From Aegilops tauschii subsp. strangulata (Eukaryota > Streptophyta > Magnoliopsida > Poales > Poaceae), in the NCBI RefSeq assembly GCF_002575655.3, contig NC_053039.3:379665633-379729632 (forward strand): a DNA stretch of 64,000 nucleotides, given 5' to 3'. Below, in pieces: positions 34,166 to 46,522 of this stretch. The position numbers were made by a program, and so were the translations under genes. The notes beneath the pieces were generated by a model, which did no database searches, was not told the DNA's origin, and was given only the letters and a program-made list of their open reading frames with translations. Numbering within the stretch: the stretch's first letter is position 1; the number at the start of each line of letters is the position of its first letter.

Positions 34166-35352
34166 GGTGTCCTAAGAACTTTAGTTGGCAACTTATACTT
34201 ATTCACAAATCCCCTTGATATGTACGAATGTGATGCACCAGTATCAAAAAGAACAATTGCAGTAAATGACTTAACCAAAAACTTACCTATGACTGCATGT
34301 GGCTGCTCTTCAACCTCCTCCATGTTCACGTGGTTCACTTGTCCCATGTTGAAAGGGTTGGGCTTCTTCCCAGAGCTTCCATTGCCATTTCCATTCTTTG
34401 CTTCAGAACACTCATTGGCATAGTGTCCAGTCTTCCCGCACTTGAAACAAGTAATGTGAATTTGGTCCTTCTTGGCGGGTGTGGCTGGGTTAGAGCGGTT
34501 CTGGTTGCTGCTTGCTCCATTCCCATTTCCATTCTTGGGGCCACCGTGGTTATGCGAACTTCCTCCATTGTTTGTGTGGCCTCCATGGTTATGAGTATAT
34601 CCTCCCGAGTTCGGGGTAAAATGAGGCTTCTGCGAGGCTCCAGGATTATACTTCCCTTGTCCATACTTCCTCTTGCGGCTCTCTATCTGCTGCTGCTTCC
34701 CTTCAATTGTAAGAGCCCTGTCTACCAACTCCTGGTAGTTAGCGAATGTCGCTACCATCAACTGCATACTCATATCATCATTCAGCCCTTCCATAAACTT
34801 CTCCTGCTTCGCGGCGTCAGTGGCCACATCATCTGGGGCATAGCGGGCTAACTTACTGAACTCATCCACATACTGCCCCACAGTACAGTTTCCCTGGCGT
34901 AAGTTGCGAAACTCATGCTTCTTCATGCGCATAGCTCCAGTTGAGACATGTGTAGTACAGAATACTTGTTGAAACTGATCCCAAGTGACATTGGCTATAG
35001 GGAAAGTGCCTGTGTGATTCTCCCACCATGAGGCTGCGGGTCCATCCAATTGATGTGCGGCAAAACGCACCTTCTCAGCATCTGTGCAACCTGCGGTGGT
35101 CAACTCCCTTCCAATCCCGCATAGCCAGTCATCAGCAACTATCGGCTCGGTGCTACTAGAAAATACCGGCGGTTGCAACCGCAGAAAACGGGCTAAGTTG
35201 TCAACTCGAGGTGGTGGCGGTGGGTTGTTGTTGTTGTTGTTGTTGTTGTTGTCTTGGTTCTGGACTAGTAGCTGCATCAAGGCATTCTGCTGCTGGATCA
35301 ACTCAGTGATCTCTGGTGGGAAGACAAATCCGGTGTCACGTCTCGGAGGCAT
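34166..35352 (-). pseudogene. gag: Element F gag and protease start, cut by E2
   Basis: Begins MPPRRDTGFVFPPE at 35352. In order: a poly-Asn tract encoded by a (GTT)n run at about 35224-35252, a retrotrans_gag core (VRFAAHQLDGPAASWWENH), a Gly/Asn-rich linker, a CCHC knuckle (CFKCGKTGHYANEC) and the start of the protease with LFDTGASHSYIS. The frame is open to the E2 insertion at 34165. Across E2 only about six residues continue (TPMLVNS) before the frame meets unrelated DNA near 27030, so RT and integrase are gone. Normal gag for a Ty3/gypsy element with an iMet PBS. Confidence 0.85.
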
Positions 35353-35550
35353 CTGATGGGTTTAGAGGGAAGAGATTAGAATAGAATGAGGTCTAGGAGG
35401 AAAACACTACCCATATGCACATGAGACAAACACAATCATATCACACCAATCAATTCAAACAAGGGCATACAAACGATCTAACTACCGTTACAAAATACTC
35501 GGGCAACTACTATATACATGGGGGAATACTACTGATAATATGGTGGTCAT
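35353..35550 (-). other. Spacer between F ORF1 and gag
   Basis: About 200 bases without an ORF separate ORF1 from gag; a short leader to gag is the likely role. Confidence 0.4.
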
Positions 35551-36279
35551 CTAGAAATTTTGATCGGTGGAAGACTCCATGATATCCGCTCCAGCTTCGT
35601 GTTCATAATCATCATCACTGCTGTCGGGGTTGGAGTCGGTATTGTCGATGATGATGTAGTCCTCAGGATGGTCGTCATCTCCTCCTGGCGCGGGGTCTCC
35701 CATGAATACTCCTAGCTTCCTTGTCAGGTCGTCATTCTTTTCCACTAGGATTGCGATTTCTTCCTCATATCCATTGCGTGTAGACTTGAGTTCCTCTTCA
35801 AGCTCCATGTTCCTGGTCATCACCTTCTTCAGATCTATCATGCTTGCGCACATTTGGTTCTCCTGGCGATGAATGTGCTGGTTTAACTCCTGCATGAAGG
35901 CTGCAATGGACCTGTCCCTCCTGGTGCTGATCATCTCCTATTGCTCATATCGGCGCCCACATATCTGGTAGATAGTGTCCTTAAGATCCTTGTGATAAAC
36001 TTCGCCGATGCGTCCCATGGCGATGTAGGCTGCCATGCTCTTACCTAGACTCCAGGTTGGTGCATCAAAGGAAAACTCTATGGGCTCAGTAACTGGCGTG
36101 AATGTCCTTCCTGGAACTTGAACTCGAATCATCCAACGCTCCTCTTCTGGTAAAGTGGCGGTGTAGGTCCCGGTGAAGCTTGGTATTCCGATGTTCAGGT
36201 ACCTAGTGACTTCCTTCAAGTGTCTCCCAAAAGGTGTGTCTTCATCCGGTTGTGCAAACTTGTTCCTTGAGTCTGCCAT
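35551..36279 (-). pseudogene. Element F upstream ORF1
   Basis: Starts MADSRNKFAQPDED at 36279 and reads into a coiled-coil and acidic C-terminus (DDHPEDYIIIDNTD) ending at 35551. A TAG at 35938-35940 splits two parts that share one frame and read smoothly across it. Total about 242 codons. It lies between the PBS and gag, a position where some plant gypsy elements carry an extra ORF. I do not recognise a domain and assign no function. Confidence 0.6.
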
Positions 36280-36370
36280 CGTATAGAGTAGAAAATGGAG
36301 AGGAGTCAGAAATGAGTAGAGAAGAGTGACCTATGGCTTATCTTAATGGTCGTGTCCTACAATCAGCGTG

Positions 36371-36383
36371 TGCTCTGATACCA
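36371..36383 (-). promoter_or_regulatory. PBS of element F, initiator-Met tRNA type
   Basis: The minus strand reads TGGTATCAGAGCA three bases after the LTR end, a standard iMet PBS. It sets F in minus orientation. Confidence 0.85.
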
Positions 36384-36386
36384 TCT

Positions 36387-39091
36387 TGTAGCGATCCGAC
36401 CTCAAACGGTCAAATCTCTGTGCATAAGTGTCATCCCTGGATCGGTAATGCTGACACACATTGTACTTGAAGGATTTATAACAGAGTGCAATCACACACT
36501 TATTACATCGAATGTCTCAAAAGAGAACTTATTACAATAATATGGCTTAAGGCCATCTAATAAGATAACTGCGGAAGCATCGAAGGTAAATGAGTCCATC
36601 AACTCCAACGGCATGGCTGAGTGCACGACAACGACCTAGCGCACCTTACTCTTCGTCTGAAAACTCTGCAACATGATATGTTGCAGCCCGAAACAGGTCA
36701 GCACATGGAACATGCTGGCAATATAACACAGTAGAGCAATGAACAGAATAAATTCTATCACTACATGCATATATGGCTGGTGGAGGCACTATGGTTATAA
36801 TGTTTTGCGAAAAGCCAATTTTTCCCTACAACAAAGGAATATATTTTATTTAACTATCATGGTAGTTGATAAACATTGAGAATGGTAACCCCATCTCAAT
36901 CCCAATTAAACAGTAGTTAACAACCCAACAAATTAATTTTAGAGTGATGAGATCAGCATGATAATCCAAGAACCAGATACTCAAGATGTCCATAACCGGG
37001 GACACGGCTAACCATGATTAGTTTGTACACTCTGCAGAGGTTTGCGCACTTTTCCCCACAAGACTCGATCTCCTCGTTGGATTTCTCGCACTACATGGTG
37101 TTTGAGAAACGGATGACCGAGACACAGTCTTTCCGAAACATTAACTCTTTACTCTGGGTAGACAGTTACACCTACTTTCCCCTACATTTGCCAGCCTACC
37201 ACTGAAAGAGGTCATGCAACATACTCAACTATGCTAGAGCCCATAATAGCTTGTGGCTGCACACGAAAGTTTCTAGCATGAATAATCTTATGATCCCTTT
37301 GAGCCTGGGTGGCGAACCATAGGATGATCACACGGTAACCCCAGGATCTCCTACGACAACACTGGTATATCCCCAGGTGCCCGCAACCAATCCACCCAGA
37401 TGTGTATTTTAAGTAGCCACCTTAAGTTAACCATTAACTAACAATCTCACATCTTTCATGGATCACTCAAACCAAACCACGTCTACGAGCATAGCATAGC
37501 AGTATAAGCATAACGTAGAAGTAACTCCCAAGGGTTTGATAATAAAAGGGCAATAGGTTCTACCTCCCAATACCCACAAGTTAATCACATCCTAATCATG
37601 CAGTGTTTGAGGATTGTAACTAGTGCATAAAAAAACTGGGTATGAAAAGAGTATGATCAATGTGTTACTTGGCTTGTTGACGATCCGCAAACCCTAGGGA
37701 CTCGTAGTAGCACGCTTCGCATTCCGGGAATTCTATCGCAAACAAACAATAGCATACCACTCAAGCATAGATGCAAGGGTAAAACTCAAAGAAGAAGATC
37801 CAAACTGAACGTTCAACTGAAGAGCTTCGATTTGCAAAAAGAATCAATCGAAACGGAGCTCCGGAACTGAAACTACGGTCAAAAGAACTTCGAAATCAAA
37901 TCTGCTTGAAACCAAATTTTAAATTGTCAAAACCATGTTCAAGTTGGTTAACTGGAAAGAGGGACTCGAGACGAAGATTTTGGCGTTGGTTTCACTAGAT
38001 TTGGACGAATGGTTAAAAAGTTGCGAGGGTTTGAAGATCAGGGGCTAATCTACGATAAAAATAATCGCGGATAGGTCCCTGGCTGAAAATAAAATAAAAA
38101 GAAAAAGACTACGGCGCGAACGTCCGCTAACAGAGGCAAACGAACGGATTCGTTTGTTAAAATGAACTAACGAACGAACGTTCGTAAATTAGAACTAACC
38201 GAAGAACCGATCTAAAAAACCGATCTAGGGTTTTTTTAAAAACCGAACGGTTTATACCTAAAACCAAAAAAAACGGCGGCGACGAAGTCAATGGCGGTGG
38301 TGGGATGGCGTGATCCGGCGGGCGGGGCGGCGTGCGGCGGCGTCAGCGGCGCGGGCGCGGGGCTACGGGGTGGGGCGCGGCGCGGCACGCGGCGGCGCAG
38401 GGCGGCAGGTGGCGGCACAACACGGCGTCGGAGCGGGACGAGGAGGAGAGGGCGGCGGGGCGGCGGTATTTAAGGGGATGGGGGGCGGCTGCTTGGGGCA
38501 GGTGGCGCGCGGGGCGGCTCTGAGCCGGTGTCCGTTGCGGGGAAGGCGGCGGCGGAGCGGGCCGGCTGGGCCTTCGGACCAGTGCGGTCCGGGAAACTTT
38601 AAAAAAAATTCCGCTGAAAAGGAAAAATCCTAAAAAATCTAAAAAAATCTAAAAATACCGAAAACAATTTTCGCCGTCTAAATAAAATATTTAGAACATA
38701 GTGAACATTTTTCTGGCCTAAAAATGCAATTTTGAAAATGCATATTTTTCTACTTCAAATAAAAATAGCAATAAAATCCAAATAAAGTTATTTATTTGAT
38801 TTTAATATTTTTCCTCCAATATTTCTTTTATTTTGGAGAAGTCATTTTATCTCCTCTCTTTTATATTTTAATATTGGAAATATTTTGGAGAGAAAAATAA
38901 TTAAAACCAAAATGATCCTCTTTTCAAATTTGAGAAAAATTCGAATATGAAAATAAACGAAATCCCCAACTCTCTCCGTGGGTCCTTGAGTTGCTTAGGA
39001 TTTCCAGGATCACAACCAAATGCAAATAAAATATGATATGCATATGATGACCTATGTATAACATTCCAAATTGAAATTTTGGGATGTTACA
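36387..39091 (-). repeat. Element F 5' LTR, 2.7 kb
   Basis: Runs from tgtagcgatcc to gggatgttaca, inverse ends of the TGTAACATCCC type. It is AT-rich except for a GC-rich block at 38280-38580. A TATA-like minus-strand TTAAATA is at 38467-38473. Only this LTR is present; the 3' LTR was lost with the pol region. ORFs in the GC block overlap on both strands and are not supported. Confidence 0.75.
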
Positions 39092-39155
39092 ACATGTAAC
39101 TGCAGTGATATTCTAGATCAAAGGCATCATCATAATAGTTGTGGAGAGAAAGTCT

Positions 39156-40789
39156 TCACTTTTTCTTCGCTTGTGTCCTTTTCTTATTGCGCCGTAACCA
39201 TGGATTATCTTCATCGTTTAACAGGGTGCTTGGGTCAGCCTTGACTTTGAAGGGAGGAATTTCATGAAACTTCTCATAATCTTCAGACATGTCTGTCTTG
39301 CCCTCCAATCCCACGATGTCTCTTTTTCCTCAAAGAAGTATGTGGCGCTTTGGTTCATCGTATGATGTATTCGCTTCCTTATCTTTTCTTTTTCTCGGTG
39401 TGGTAGACATGTCCTTCACATAGAAAACATGCGCCACATCATTGGCTAGTTCGTCTGTGTACCCAAGATTGTTCAGATCCACTGTTGTCATTCCGTACTG
39501 TGGGTCTACCTGTACCCCGCCTCCTGACAGATTGACCCATTTGCACTGAAACAAAGGGACCTTAAAATCATTTCCATAGTCAAGTTCCCATATGTCCACT
39601 ATGTAACCATAATATGTGTCCTTTCCCCTCTTGGTTGCTGCATCAAAGCGGACACCGCTGTTTTGGTTGGTGCTCTTTTGATCTTGGGCGATCATGTAAA
39701 ATGTATTCCCATTTATCTCGTACCCTTTGTAAGTCAATATAGTCAAAGATGGTCCCCTGGCCAACAAGTATATCTCATCAAAAATAGTGTTGTCACCCAT
39801 GAGACGTGTTTGCAACCAACTGCCGAAAGTCCCGATGTGTTCACATGTAATCCAGTCGTCCCACTGCTCCGGGTGTTTGGAGCGCAGAATATTCTTGTGT
39901 TCATCGACATACGGGGTCACCAAGGTAGAATTCTGTAGAACTGTGTAGTGTGCTTGAGACCAAGAAGGCCTGTCCCTACATATTATTGAGTCCCCTCCCA
40001 GCGTGCCTTTTCCAGCCAGTCTCCCCTCATACCGCGATTGAGGGAGACCAATCTTCTTAAGGTCAGGAATGAACTCAACACAAAACCCAATGACATCCTC
40101 TGTTTGATGGCCCATGGAGATGCTTCCTTCTGGCCTAGCGCGGTTACGAACATATTTTATTAAGACTCCCATGAACCTCTCAAAGGGGAACATATTGTGT
40201 AGAAATACAGGGCCCAGAACGACAATCTCGTCGACTAGATGAACTAGGACGTGCGTCATGATATTGAAGAAGGATGGTAGGAACACCAGCTCGAAACTAA
40301 GAAGACATTGCGCCACATCACTCCTTAACCTTGGTAGGATTTCTGCATCGATCACCTTCTGAGAGATTGCATTGAGGAATGCACATAGCTTCATAATGGC
40401 TAATCGAACGTTTTCCGATAGAAGCCCCCTCAATGCAACCGGAAGCAGTTGCGTCATAATCACGTGGCAGTCATGAGACTTTAGGTTCTGGAACTTTTTC
40501 TCTGGGATATTTATTACTCCCTTTATATTGGACGACAAGCCAGATGGAACCTTCATACTGAGCAGGCATTCAAAGAAGATTTCCTTCTCTTCTTTGGTAA
40601 GAGCATAGCTGGCAGGACCTTCATACTGCTTTGGAGGCATGCCGTCTTTTTCATGCACACATTGCTGGTCCTCCCGTGCCTCCGGTGTATCTTTTGTCTT
40701 CCCATACACGCCCAAGAAGCCTAGCAGGTTCACGCAAAGATTCTTCGTCACGTGCATCACGTCGATTGCAGAGCGGACCTCTAGGTCTT
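39156..40789 (-). pseudogene. CACTA (En/Spm) transposase, C-terminal part
   Basis: The minus strand reads VRSAIDVMHVTKNLCVNLLGFLGVYG and continues with the DUF4218 (PF13960) region (FNIMTHVLVHLVDEI, FMGVLIKYVRNRARPEGSI) and the DUF4216 (PF13952) region (YYGYIVDIWELDY, PLFQCKWVN), both typical of CACTA transposases. A TGA at 39330-39332 interrupts the frame, but the same frame continues with a typical tail (DMSEDYEKFHEIPPFKVK) to a stop at 39156. LTR G cuts off the N-terminal catalytic part at 40789. Not functional. The element's downstream part probably lies at 24722-27040. Confidence 0.85.
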
Positions 40790-42153
40790 TGATACGTCTC
40801 CAACGTATCTACTTTTTCTCACGCTTTTCCTCTTGTTTTGGACTCTAATTTGCATGATTTGAATGAAACTAACCCCGGACTGACGCTGTTTTTAGCAGAA
40901 CTACCATGGTGTTGTTTTTGTGCAAAAATAAAAGTTCTCGGAATGGAACGAAACTTTGTGAGGATTTTTTATGGACTAAATGAAGATTTTTTGAGCCAAC
41001 AACCACCAGAGAGGGGCCCTTGGTTGGGCACAACCCACCAGGGCGGGACCCCCCTCTCCTGGCGCGCCCAGGTGAGTTGTACCCACCTGGTGGCCCCACT
41101 GACGACCCCTCTGATACTATAAATTCACATTATTCCAGAAAAAATAAGGGAGAAAGAATTATCGCGATCCACGAGACGGAGCCGCCGCCAAGCCCTATTC
41201 TTCCTCGGGAGGGCAGATCTGGAGTCTGTTTGGGGCTCCGGAGAGGGGGATCTTCGTTCTTCGTCATCACCAACCCATCTCCATCACCAATTCCATGATG
41301 CTCCCCACAGGGAGTGAGTAATTCCTTCGTAGGCTCGCTGGTCGGTGAGGAGTTGGATGAGATTCATCATGTAATCGAGTTAGTTTTGTTAGGGATTGAT
41401 CCCTAGTATCCACTATGTTCTTAGATTGATGTTGCTATGACTTTGCTATGCTTAATGCTTGTCACTTTGGGCCCGGGTGCCATGAACTCAGATCTGAACC
41501 GTTTATGAATTCATCATTATCCATCTTTTAGATCCGATCTTGCAAGTTATAGTCACCTACTACGTGTTATGATCCGGCAACCCCGGAGTGACAACAACCA
41601 GGCCCACTCCCGGTGATGACCGTAGTTTGAGGAGTTCATGTATTCACTATGTGTTAATGCTTTATTCCGGTTCTCTATTAAAAGGAGGCCTTAATATCCC
41701 TTAGTTTCCAATATGGACCCCGCTGCCACGGGAGGGTAGGACAAAAGATGTCATGCAAGTTCTTTTAATAAAGCACGTATGACTATTTACGGAATACATG
41801 CCTACATTATATCGATGAACTGGAGCTAGTATCGCACCCTAGGTTATAACTGTCACATGATGAATATCATCCAACAAGTCACCGATCCAATGCCTATGAA
41901 TTTATCTCATATTGTTTCTGCTAAGTTACTACTGCTATCATCACTGTTACACTTGCTACAAAATACTGCTATCACTGTTACTGTTACCGTTGCTGCTGTC
42001 ACTACTATCAAAACTATCAAACTACTTTGCTACTAACCACTTTGCTGCAGATAATTAATCTCTAGGTGTGGTTGAATTGACAACTCAGCTACTAATACCT
42101 TCAAATATTCTTTGGCTCCCCTTGTGCCGAATCTATAAATTTGGGTTAAATAC
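40790..42153 (+). repeat. LTR G, WHAM-like, interrupted by element C
   Basis: Starts TGATACGTCTCCAACGTATC inside the CACTA transposase and has the AT-rich body seen in WHAM/Athila-type LTRs. TATA box tataaatt at 41118-41125 fixes plus orientation. It ends where element C begins (tgtcggcg), so its 3' end lies beyond the window. The rest of its ~1.36 kb shows no gene. Confidence 0.65.
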
Positions 42154-43065
42154 TGTCGGCGTTCTGGGAACGGAGGTCCCCAGACTTGCCTGCCTACGGC
42201 CCACGGTGTTGCTCTGCGAGCAGTCCCGTCCGGCCCATCTTCACCAACAAGCACTCAAGACCCTCGCGAGGGGCCAAGCCTCGCAAGCCGGACGACACAA
42301 GACCTCCTCGGGAGCATCCTCACCAGGTTGGCTCGCGAGGGGCGGAGAGATCAAGGCAAGGCAAATCTTGCGAGGTTCTCGTGATGTGAGCCATGACGAT
42401 CAAGATCAGGCGGGCACCAGCGCGCACAGTGTCCTTGTTTCCTCTTTGGTGCTAAGGAAGCAAGCGCAGGCACAGAGTACCGAGGCGTCAAGCAAAGGTT
42501 TCCATATCTGTGCAACGAGACCAAGACTAGAAGGACGGCAAGACGGAGGTCACCATGGAGCCCAAGGCGGCGTCACCACCAGAGCCTTTTGCAGGCAAAG
42601 ACTGCTTTTGCCAGGATAAGTTGTACTAGCTGTCCCCTTTCAAATTGGTCATTGTTGGCTCCCTTCCCGCTCAATATTTGGTGAGAGGACCAGGGCTCTA
42701 TAAATAGGATTAGCCACCACAGTAGGAGGCAACTAGTCTCGAACTCATTCGGAGGCATCTAATCTTTAGCCAATCCTTAGCCACACATCGAGCACAAGAA
42801 CACCTCAACCTCAGGAGGCTGTTCTTCCCCTTGTAACTGTTCATCCTCAGCCCGGGAGGCAATCCACCACCACCACACTAGAGTAGGGTATTAAACCACA
42901 ACGGTGGCCCGAACCAGTATAAATCTTGTGTCCCTTATGTTGCGAGTTCATCGAGTTAGTCCTTGAGATCTTAGCGAAGCTAGTATGTGGATCGGTAGGG
43001 GGAGATCTTCATGCGCACCCCGGTGTTCGAACCTTGAGGGTTTTGCTAGAACCCATGATCCGACA
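42154..43065 (+). repeat. Element C 5' LTR
   Basis: 912 bp from TGTCGGCG to GATCCGACA. TATA box ctataaata at 42698-42706. It pairs with the partial LTR 63274-64000. Confidence 0.85.
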
Positions 43066-43066
43066 T

Positions 43067-43085
43067 TTGGCACGCCAGGTAGGGG
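43067..43085 (+). promoter_or_regulatory. PBS of element C
   Basis: TTGGCACGCCAGGTAGGGG follows the LTR end by one base. It resembles TGGCGCGCCAGGTAGGGG PBS sequences of grass gypsy elements; tRNA not assigned. Confidence 0.6.
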
Positions 43086-44090
43086 TGCACTGGAGCTCTT
43101 CTTCCACCAGCCGATCCACTCGTTGATCCTTCGGTGCTCCGCGGCTCCGATGTCCGGCGACTCAAGAGCGAATACCGACCGCTGGGCGGCCTGGCCGACC
43201 TGGGCGGCCTGGCCGACCTGGGCGGCGCCGCCTGCCCAATAAGACCTCAACCCCGCACCTCAGGCGGCATGCGCGCCGCCAAACACTGCGGGCCGCGGGC
43301 GGCGCGGTCACTCACCCTCTGCTCTTACTCCACGACAAGTGCGAGCGACCGCGAGGGCCTCAAGCCACGCCGCCGCCACGGCGCCGCACACCCGGCGGGA
43401 GCAGGCGAACATGAGGGCCGCACTCACAGTGGCTCAAGAGCTGCTGCGATGCCGATTGATGGAGAGCGGTCTGGATGCTTTGTGAGAGCGCGTCGCCGAG
43501 CTCTTGGACGCCGCGGCTTCAGGAGCGCCATCCTTCTTTACTCCGCTCACGCCACAAGCTGTGGCCGGGTCACATGGCGGACCATGCTGCGCCCGCGTGC
43601 CCACAGGTGCACCACCAGGCTTCATCGACACCGGCGCAACCAGCGGAGCTGTACGCCCGCTCGCGCCCGCGCCACCTTGGCTGGGCGCGGGCACAAGCGC
43701 CGCCACCTACGGTCCGGGCGCGATGCAACCCTACAATCCTCGAGGCGGCATGCTAGGACGGGCGACATGGAGCGTGGGGCACTACGGCGAGGTCTTCGAG
43801 GCGGCGACCCCGGAGGCCTACGTGCCCCGCATGGTGGACCAGGAGTACACGCTGGAAGACGACCCCGCTCGTTCCTCGAGCCGGGCTGGGAGGAAGAGGC
43901 TCTAGAAGCCGGCACCTTTCAGGAGCCATCCAGAAGCCTCACCAACCGCGCCGGCGATAACGTCTACAGGGTACCACTAATTCCTCAGGAGCAGGCTTAC
44001 GCTAACCATGGTGCGCAGGAGGATCAGGTCACCACAGCGGCTGGCGGCCCCAGCTCGACGGCCTCCCTTCCTCCAGGGGGAGCACACTAG
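43086..44090 (+). pseudogene. gag: Element C gag N-terminal remnant
   Basis: The frame with gag-like content moves between readings. 43504-43905 encodes a Gly/Pro/Ala-rich linker with PRMVDQEYTLEDD; then TAG and a different frame gives NVYRVPLIPQEQ to 44090. A 318-codon ORF from 43134 is open only because it reads mostly out of the likely frame (Arg-rich). A short tandem repeat, gcggcctggccgacctg, lies at 43178-43225. No capsid core or zinc knuckle follows, so gag is deleted downstream. Confidence 0.45.
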
Positions 44091-45045
44091 GGGCTGCAGG
44101 AGAGGGGTCGGGAGCCGGACCCCTCCCCGCGCCGCACGGAGCAAGGCGTCCCCCGGAGGTAGGCCCTCTGCCGGGGAGGTGCTGGACAGCCTACCCTCGG
44201 CAGAGGACCCATGGTCGCCGAGGGCGCCGCTGGCGTCCCCTTTGCCCCTTGGTGTCGTCCAGGTTTCCGGTCGCCCCCAATGGTGGTCGAGGGTGGCGCA
44301 AGGTGGGGCCCTCGTCTGGCGATATGAAGTAAGGCTCACGCCTGTGAAGATCGCCGCCCGTGACACTCTCACGTAATAACGACTGGGGTTGTACATGCCC
44401 CGGAGTCTCAGGAGTGCCGCCCTCGGGCCTCGGGGGCTCCCTCCCACGTCCTAGTGGCAGCACTTAGCTCCACGCTGGTGAGAAGAATCGAAGACAAGAA
44501 GACTAGACTAGGTGCCGGACGCGGCCATTTGCTTTGGATCCCTTTTCTGTAGCCTTGCCTTCCGGATTTGGATTTAAGTTGAAGTTGAATTTTCATTGAT
44601 GCGCGTGGGGGTGCCTTTTCTCGTTTGAGCGATTTCTTGCTGTCTAGTTCTTGCCTTATTTTGAAGCTCGCGCTCGCTGCCTCCCCCTCGCGGGTCCCTC
44701 GCGAGCGGGGCTGGGTGCAGCATACACACCGCGTGCGTCGATACCACGATCGGCACCTGATTCTCGCGAGGCCCTCTCGGGCGAATCGGCAGACCCTTCA
44801 GGAGTTCCTCGGGAGCTCACGACCTCACGATCCAGTTCGGGGCTTGCCTCGGCTAAGGTAAGCCGCAACAGCAAACTTGCCACCAGACTCATGGATTCAC
44901 AAAGACGCACACTCAGCTTGACATAAAGGAATAAAGGCAGCGGTTTGTTTACACGAGGGGCTCCCCCTCTCAAAATGCTCTTACAATCTTTAGGGGCCAC
45001 GCCCATGTTTTTGCATATAGGGTAAAACAGCAGGGGAACATGGGA
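44091..45045. other. Element C non-coding segment across the pol deletion
   Basis: GC-rich DNA with no supported ORF. The gag remnant on the left and the end of the antisense gene on the right should be separated by several kb of gag-pol, so a deletion breakpoint lies here or just left of it. I could not place it. Confidence 0.4.
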
Positions 45046-46522
45046 TCAGCCGGATATGTCGCTCGCCGCGTCCCCCAGGTCATCTTCAGACGCACCGCTG
45101 GCGTCGATGTCGCCGTCGCTGGCGTCGCCTCCACCTTCGCCGGCCCCGACATCTCTGTCGTCAACCACGTCACCTTCGTCTGCCGTGACTACCACCGCGT
45201 CGTCCTCAGAAGCGAAGGCCCTGACCAGCGCATCCATGTTGTCCTCCACCCACCGCGCCAGGTCGCCCCGGATGGCCGCAGGTACGGGGGCAATGGCGGC
45301 GTCGAAGTCGAAGTCGGGGTAAGTGTTCTGAAGATGGCTAAAGATGCGGGAGAACGCGCGCCCGAGCAGGCCACGGCTCCTCTCTTCCACGAGCTGGCGA
45401 GCTCTACCGGATCAAGCTTCCAGACGCGTCACCACGTCGGAGAAGAAGCGAAGGTGACTGGCGTAGTCATTCGAGTGGGATGTGGAGCATTCTCGTCGCA
45501 GACGTGGCCCAGCGCCGCGTTGGCCCTGACCCTGAGGTCCTGAAGCATGGGGGTGTGCTCACGCTCCAGCGTCCGCCACTGAAGCACTTCCTCCCTGTTC
45601 TACCGCGCAACGGACTCGGCGTCAGCAAACCGCTTCTGGAGGGAGAGCAACTCGGCGCGGGAAGAGGTCAATTCCGCATGTGCCGCGACTAGGGCGGCTA
45701 CTGTGGCCTCCTCGCGCCTCTCGACCTCAGCTAGCCTGGGCCTAAGGGCAGCGGCCCTACCCGCAGCCTCCGTCTCCGCAAGCTTCAACTTCGGGTCATG
45801 CCTACCCTCAAGACCTGCGCGAACCTCGGCCACCCAGCGATCGACCTCCTCCTGGGCCTTGGCCTTGCAAGCACCAACGGCATCTTCCGCTTGGGCAACT
45901 TGATGCTCCCTCGTCTCCAATCGTTCAAGCTCAAAGCTACGCTCCACGGCTTCTAGTGCCAACGCCTCCTCGCGCCTCCGGATCTCTTCTTCTTCAGCGG
46001 GCGTCCCCCTCAGCGACGCAAGGGCGGCTCTGCGCGCCTCCACTTGCCGCTCCAAGGAGGCGCTCCAGGATTGGAGCTCCCACGAGCGCTTCTCCGCGGC
46101 CTCGCGGCGGCAGTCAGCTTCTCTGGCCTCTTCCAGAGCTCGGGAGCAGGCTTCACGCGAGGTTGCGAGAGAAGCTTCAGCCTTCACGTTATCAAGCTCG
46201 CGCTGGCGACGCTTGAGGTTGATGGCCACCTTCAACTTATGCCGCTCCTCCGCCAAACGAAGACCCTCGGCCTCGAGGCGCGCGTCGACACCTGCGAGTT
46301 CTTCACCGAGTCGGATCATCGCGCCCATCGCCTCCTGGAAGAGCTCCCGACGAACAACGCTCCGTCCGTGCTCAAACTCAAGCGCACGGCCCATCTCGCC
46401 CTCCACCGCGGGAGCTGTAGGCAGGGCCCGAAGTGGCATGCCCCCTACCGGCAGGGGGCTGGGGGCTGGTGCACGCCAGGAGGCCAGGCACCACGCCGTC
46501 CTGACGGAGATGGAGACGGTGT
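45046..46522 (-). pseudogene. Element C antisense accessory gene, broken
   Basis: The minus strand encodes a long coiled coil rich in Glu, Ala and Arg (46439-45603), then TAG at 45600-45602, then readable sequence in the same frame (EEVLQWRTLEREHTPML). A frameshift near 45480 leads to the C-terminal part (45390-45046: GDLARWVEDNMDALVRAFASEDD, then an acidic Asp/Gly/Ala tail). Its N-terminal part was split off by insertion of element S at 46523. Same role and position as the antisense genes of TatA and D but of divergent sequence. Confidence 0.6.

Noticed and set aside
35224..35252. (GTT)n run as a stand-alone microsatellite of interest
   Set aside because: It is inside gag of element F and encodes its poly-Asn tract.
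43134..44090. 318-codon plus ORF taken as a complete gag
   Set aside because: Mostly Arg-rich out-of-frame reading; gag-like segments lie in other frames, so only a decayed gag remnant is reported.
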